Shown here in pieces: positions 60,910 to 64,000 of a stretch of 64,000 nucleotides of DNA. This DNA comes from a virus. A model generated the notes under the pieces. It saw nothing but the letters and a program-made list of their open reading frames with translations, was not told where the DNA came from and did not search any database. The translations under genes were made by a program, and so were the position numbers. The stretch's first letter is position 1. Each line of letters starts with the position of its first letter. The stretch spans positions 62,001 to 126,000 of IMG/VR virus record IMGVR_UViG_3300046820_003928; one strand, 5' to 3'.

Positions 60910-61622
60910 CTTTCTTCTCTATTTGTGCTAGTATTTCTTCTGTAGAGATAAGGAGATTCTGCAAGAATAGAAGTCGATCTAAGGCTCAATGTAACTCTTG
61001 AATTGAAATCAGAATCTTCACTATGCAAAACTCTAATTCCAATTTCGGGCGGATTAAATCTAAATCCAATATCCCATATCTGCTTAATGAACATTGCGCT
61101 TACACCTGCTGTCTCAAAATCTCCAGTAAAGTAATGATTAATTCCAGGTGTTTGGAATCCAAAAGCAACAGCAGCAGAGACATCACTTGGCCCTATGATC
61201 TTCAAAGATTCTGGCTTCTTTAGAGAAGAACCTTCAAGAACGTCTTTTTCATTCCAGCAGTGCTTAAATCCACAAAGATTGTGGATTGTGTTTGTCTCTT
61301 TCATTGCTGCAATCTGCGATGAGATCCTCCAGGAAAGAGAAACATCATCTGCATCGTGAGCTGTACAGATTGATGCGTTAGTTGTTGAAAATGCAACGTT
61401 AAGAGCGTTCCACTTACCAGAGTTCTTTTCAAGTCCTATGAATCTTATCCTGGGATCAGAGAAAGATCCTACGATATCTCGAACCTGATCTCTATCATCC
61501 GAGAAATCGTCAATAATTGCGATATCAAGATTTTGATAATCTTGGGACAGAATGCTCTTGATCGACTCTTTAAGATATGATTGATGATTGTAGTTGCAAA
61601 TTGCAACGCAAACCTTGCTCAT
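60906..61622 (-). CDS. Glycosyltransferase, GT2 family
   Basis: A 238-residue GT-A enzyme with VCVAICNYNHQSYLKESIKS, then LDIAIIDDFSDDRDQV and the metal-binding ICTAHDADDVSLSWR (about residue 90). It is related in fold to the next GT2 gene but diverges in the second half (GVSAMFIKQIWDIGFRF), so it probably has a different acceptor. It overlaps the large bifunctional gene by 4 bases. It is a single-domain enzyme without membrane segments, acting in the cytoplasm. Confidence 0.86.
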   Translation of the reverse strand: MSKVCVAICNYNHQSYLKESIKSILSQDYQNLDIAIIDDFSDDRDQVRDIVGSFSDPRIRFIGLEKNSGKWNALNVAFSTTNASICTAHDADDVSLSWRISSQIAAMKETNTIHNLCGFKHCWNEKDVLEGSSLKKPESLKIIGPSDVSAAVAFGFQTPGINHYFTGDFETAGVSAMFIKQIWDIGFRFNPPEIGIRVLHSEDSDFNSRVTLSLRSTSILAESPYLYRRNTSTNREER

Positions 61623-63451
61623 TCTTCAATTACCAAATGAGGCGTCTTATTGCTCCAGTCGATCTTTCGGTGAAATATGTGTCCACCTAGATCATCTGCA
61701 ATTCTTCGTGCAAGATCTGATATTTCTGCATCTGTTACTTCAGACCAGGGCTTATCAAAGAACATGTTGTTCTCTGCCGTGTCTTCTTGCTTAATATCAT
61801 ACAGGCTTTGCCAGTGTCTCTGCCAGAAGGTCTTATATGTCTTAATCTTCCTCTCTATATCAAACCAGGAATAATGACGAACTGAAGGTAGAACATTTAT
61901 CACATTTCGATACCAAGCTTGGTAAGCTTCCAAGGCTTCTCCGCTCCCATTCAGGGCAGCAGATCTTGCGCGATGAGCCTCTTCTGTGTAAAAATTTGCG
62001 CTCTGGATTGGGTATCCTGTCTCACTGTGAATGTAGTCGCATCCATCAGTTCCCTGCATCGAAAAAAGGTCTCCGTTTTCATCAAATCTTCTTAGCTGAG
62101 CAGGGATTCCGTGTGTAACGTGAGGAAGATTTCTACTAAGTCTCCACTTCCAGGGAGTTATATCCATCCGCACCTTTTCCTTGGATCCCCAATATTCAAC
62201 CACGGGAAGACAAATTAGAGTTGCGCTCTTTGGAAAGTTCTTGCATAGATTTCTAACCTTCTCCCAGTCTGATTCTGGTAGAATCTCATCTGCATCCATC
62301 TGCCAGCAAAAATCACCTGTGCACAGCTTCCTAGCAACTGCCTTCTGGTCGCCGTCAAAGACAGCAAACCGCTTATGATTCCAGTCCCTAATGTTTTGGT
62401 GGATCTTTAGCTTGGGCTCAATTTCTGCCCAAGAGCTTAGGTGCTCCCAGGTTCCGTCAGTAGATCCCCCATCAACAACGACAACCTCATCACAGAATCC
62501 AAGGAGAGATCGTATCGATTCCTCGTAGGGATACTTGTTCTTGATGCAATCAAGTGAGGTTGTGTATCCAGATAGGCTGGGTTCATTCTGTGCTATCTTT
62601 TTGACAACACCCCAGAACACATCAGGCCTGCCCTTAAGATAGTCACAGACGTCATCTGGCGCTGACTGGAACCAGTCTTCACTTGCATGCTGGACGTTTT
62701 CATTGTTGACAACTTGACATCCTAAAAGCTTTGCCTCAATCACCATCCTGGGGCAGGTATCTCCGCCTCGGGGTAGATAAACAAACCCCTCAGATCTAGA
62801 AAGCTTATCAAGAAGCTGGTCATATGGCATATCCCAGACAATCTCATATTCCTTCTTGTTTAGCTTGCACCAATCTTCGGCATCTTCTGCACCTTTAATC
62901 CAGGATTTAGATCCCAATACAACCCATCCTTTTCTGATGGGTCCACCTCGAAGGATCGATAGCTGGTCAATTTTTTCAAAAAAGCTCCTTCCAAACACAG
63001 AACTCAAAACTGTGCTATTTCGATCCTTTAGAAACGGGAATCGATCATAGTATCGACCTCGCTGCTCTTGAGACATCCAGAAGACATGATCTGCTGCATA
63101 ATAGAAAGCAGAGACCATCTTTCCTGTATCTTGATTGTGGCAGTCACAATCTTGTCCCGATTCATGCTTGTGCTTCTCAACAGATCTATACCTGCAGAAC
63201 TTGTAGTCATATTCCAGGACTGAGTATCTTAGATTGGCAGCAATTGCAGGAATTAGATTAAAGTCAATGCTTGCAAAATTTCCAAAAATCCAGACATCAT
63301 CCTTGAATCTCTGGATTGTCTCAAGATTAAGATTTCTGGCGTGGATTTTAACCACCTCAATCGGGCTAGATTCAACAAGTGCCTCTGTTGTAAGCTCCGC
63401 TCCACCTGCATAGTCACTAGAAAAAAGATCTGCTACGAATATTGCTCTCAT
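61619..63451 (-). CDS. Bifunctional glycosyltransferase, GT4-like plus GT2-like
   Basis: A 610-residue two-domain protein. Residues 1-270 are GT-B/GT4-like (FVADLFSSDYAGGAELTTEA at the start, GFVYLPRGGDTCPRMVIEAK near 235-255 in the position of the E-x7-E motif). Residues 290-610 are GT2-like (LDCIKNKYPYEESIRSLLGF, VVVVDGGSTDGTWEHL, then the metal-binding FCWQMDADEILPES). A CDCHNQDTGK segment around 103-112 may bind metal. Fusion suggests successive addition of two sugars. It opens the glycan block, right after the tail-fibre hairpin. Its GC content is near 50%, higher than the centre of the block. Confidence 0.8.
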   Translation of the reverse strand: MRAIFVADLFSSDYAGGAELTTEALVESSPIEVVKIHARNLNLETIQRFKDDVWIFGNFASIDFNLIPAIAANLRYSVLEYDYKFCRYRSVEKHKHESGQDCDCHNQDTGKMVSAFYYAADHVFWMSQEQRGRYYDRFPFLKDRNSTVLSSVFGRSFFEKIDQLSILRGGPIRKGWVVLGSKSWIKGAEDAEDWCKLNKKEYEIVWDMPYDQLLDKLSRSEGFVYLPRGGDTCPRMVIEAKLLGCQVVNNENVQHASEDWFQSAPDDVCDYLKGRPDVFWGVVKKIAQNEPSLSGYTTSLDCIKNKYPYEESIRSLLGFCDEVVVVDGGSTDGTWEHLSSWAEIEPKLKIHQNIRDWNHKRFAVFDGDQKAVARKLCTGDFCWQMDADEILPESDWEKVRNLCKNFPKSATLICLPVVEYWGSKEKVRMDITPWKWRLSRNLPHVTHGIPAQLRRFDENGDLFSMQGTDGCDYIHSETGYPIQSANFYTEEAHRARSAALNGSGEALEAYQAWYRNVINVLPSVRHYSWFDIERKIKTYKTFWQRHWQSLYDIKQEDTAENNMFFDKPWSEVTDAEISDLARRIADDLGGHIFHRKIDWSNKTPHLVIEE

Positions 63452-63490
63452 TTGTATACATTATTTCAAACTAGATCTAGCGTATACAGG

Positions 63491-63516
63491 TCCGCCCCGA
63501 TTTGTATCGGGGCGGA
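63491..63516 (-). terminator. GC-rich hairpin after the tail-fibre gene
   Basis: A perfect 11-bp stem (TCCGCCCCGAT and its complement) with a 4-base loop (ACAA on the minus strand) lies 14 bases after the stop at 63530. No U-run follows (CCTGTATACG), so it is either a non-canonical terminator or an mRNA-stabilising 3' hairpin. The remaining gap to 63451 holds palindromic TAGATCTA and two GTATAC copies but no clear promoter. Confidence 0.55.
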
Positions 63517-63529
63517 ACCTAAAGAGAGA

Positions 63530-64000
63530 TTAGATTTCTTCCATTAGGAATTTGTATCTCTTTCCTGTCTTATTGTTGGTGATAGACAGGAAAGTCTCTT
63601 CCTCGATGACTGTCCAGTCACCGCGGTCGTTACGAAGGTGAAGGTCACCGGTATACATGTTACGCCAGCGCTTAGTTGGAGATCCAAGATCAAACGAAAT
63701 GTCCGAGCCTGGCTCCAGGGATCCGCTTACCGAAACTAGCGTTGTTCCAGCTGTAGACCCGAGATTAATGTTGGTTGTAGATCCGGCCAGACCTCCAGTT
63801 CCAAAATTAAGAGTCTTTGTAGTGGCAGTCGCTGTTGCGCCTGTTCCAATGTTGTAGGTTGAAGATCCGGTTGAGGCAGTTCCAAGGTTTAGCGTCTGTG
63901 CAACAGTTGCAACGTTTCCAATTGCAAGAGTCGTTGCTGCTCCTGCAAAGTTAACAGTAGTTGCATTTGTATTGACGAGGTTGGTGGTAGTTAATCCAGC
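63530..64000 (-). CDS. Tail-fibre protein, C-terminal part, N-terminal part beyond the window
   Basis: The open frame enters at 64000 and stops at 63530, giving 156 visible residues. Residues 1-75 consist of imperfect Thr/Ala/Gly/Asn repeats of 14-18 residues (for example AQTLNLGTASTGSSTYNIG and TKTLNFGTGG), as in beta-structured phage fibres. The last 60 residues (FDLGSPTKRWRNMYTGDLHL, NDRGDWTVIEEETFLSITNN and a basic-acidic end KTGKRYKFLMEEI) form a compact C-terminal module shared by many marine T4-like fibre proteins. It would be the host-binding or trimerising end. The glycan block follows. Confidence 0.8.
   Translation of the reverse strand, partial: AGLTTTNLVNTNATTVNFAGAATTLAIGNVATVAQTLNLGTASTGSSTYNIGTGATATATTKTLNFGTGGLAGSTTNINLGSTAGTTLVSVSGSLEPGSDISFDLGSPTKRWRNMYTGDLHLRNDRGDWTVIEEETFLSITNNKTGKRYKFLMEEI

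Noticed and set aside
1-64000. tRNA genes, attachment sites or an integrase
   Set aside because: No cloverleaf-like segment, integrase-type motif or flanking direct repeat was noticed. The intergenic gaps are too short for tRNA clusters.

Overview
This window is part of a large tailed-phage genome with a contractile tail, a distant relative of T4. Every gene I can support lies on the minus strand, so transcription runs from position 64000 towards position 1. Start and stop codons commonly overlap by 4-8 bases. T4-type landmarks are a gp23-like capsid protein with the SIELAQDL-type and GYKG/YAPYV-type blocks, a gp21-like prohead protease, a gp20-like portal, a gp17-like terminase, gp6-, gp25- and gp5-like baseplate proteins, and a gp55-like late sigma factor. 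There is no rRNA, tRNA or CRISPR array and no host housekeeping gene. The host cannot be read from the sequence. The domain mix (LamG, FN3 and DNRLRE-like tail proteins, repeat-rich fibre, glycan genes) resembles aquatic T4-like phages, but that is an inference.

Layout in transcription order. (1) 64000-63530: the 3' end of a repeat-rich tail-fibre gene, closed by a GC-rich hairpin. (2) 63451-51141: a 12-kb surface-glycan block of about a dozen genes. It holds GT2, GT4, GT10, GT11 and NodZ-like glycosyltransferases, a cupin, a hexapeptide acyltransferase, an SGNH-like protein, a short DegT-type aminotransferase and GDP-mannose 4,6-dehydratase. A Cas4/RecB-like nuclease sits inside it. Its centre (about 56.1-60.1 kb) is strikingly AT-rich. 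(3) 51148-49761: a small membrane protein, the gp55-like sigma factor and a coiled-coil protein. (4) 49759-24178: about 25 kb of baseplate and tail genes, from a gp5/gpV-like spike and gp25- and gp6-like wedge proteins to a series of very large proteins with DNRLRE, LamG and FN3-type modules. (5) 24188-19028: DNA metabolism embedded in the late block, namely a RuvC-like resolvase, a primase, and an Mre11-Rad50 (gp47-gp46) pair fused in one 1027-residue protein. (6) 19035-8272: packaging and head genes in T4-like order: terminase, portal, an unknown protein, protease, four small head proteins, scaffold and major capsid protein, ending at a strong terminator. (7) 8153-5866: two free-standing homing endonucleases. 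(8) 5841-2808: an overlapping pair consisting of a pol-beta-type nucleotidyltransferase and a protein joining an ATP-dependent-type ligase domain to an HxGH nucleotidylyltransferase domain. (9) 2711-1: a small decoration-like protein, a low-complexity protein with an SH3-like tail, and two virion (probably neck) proteins, the last cut by the window edge.

The head genes form an assembly line: the scaffold and small core proteins shape the prohead, the gp21-like protease cuts at LxE sites, terminase and portal fill it, and the baseplate operon supplies the injection machine. The gp55-like sigma factor probably drives this late programme. The most unusual items are the ligase/nucleotidylyltransferase fusion with its partner nucleotidyltransferase, the fused Mre11-Rad50 protein, the fucosyltransferase-rich glycan block, and the recurring terminal motifs shared among tail proteins.
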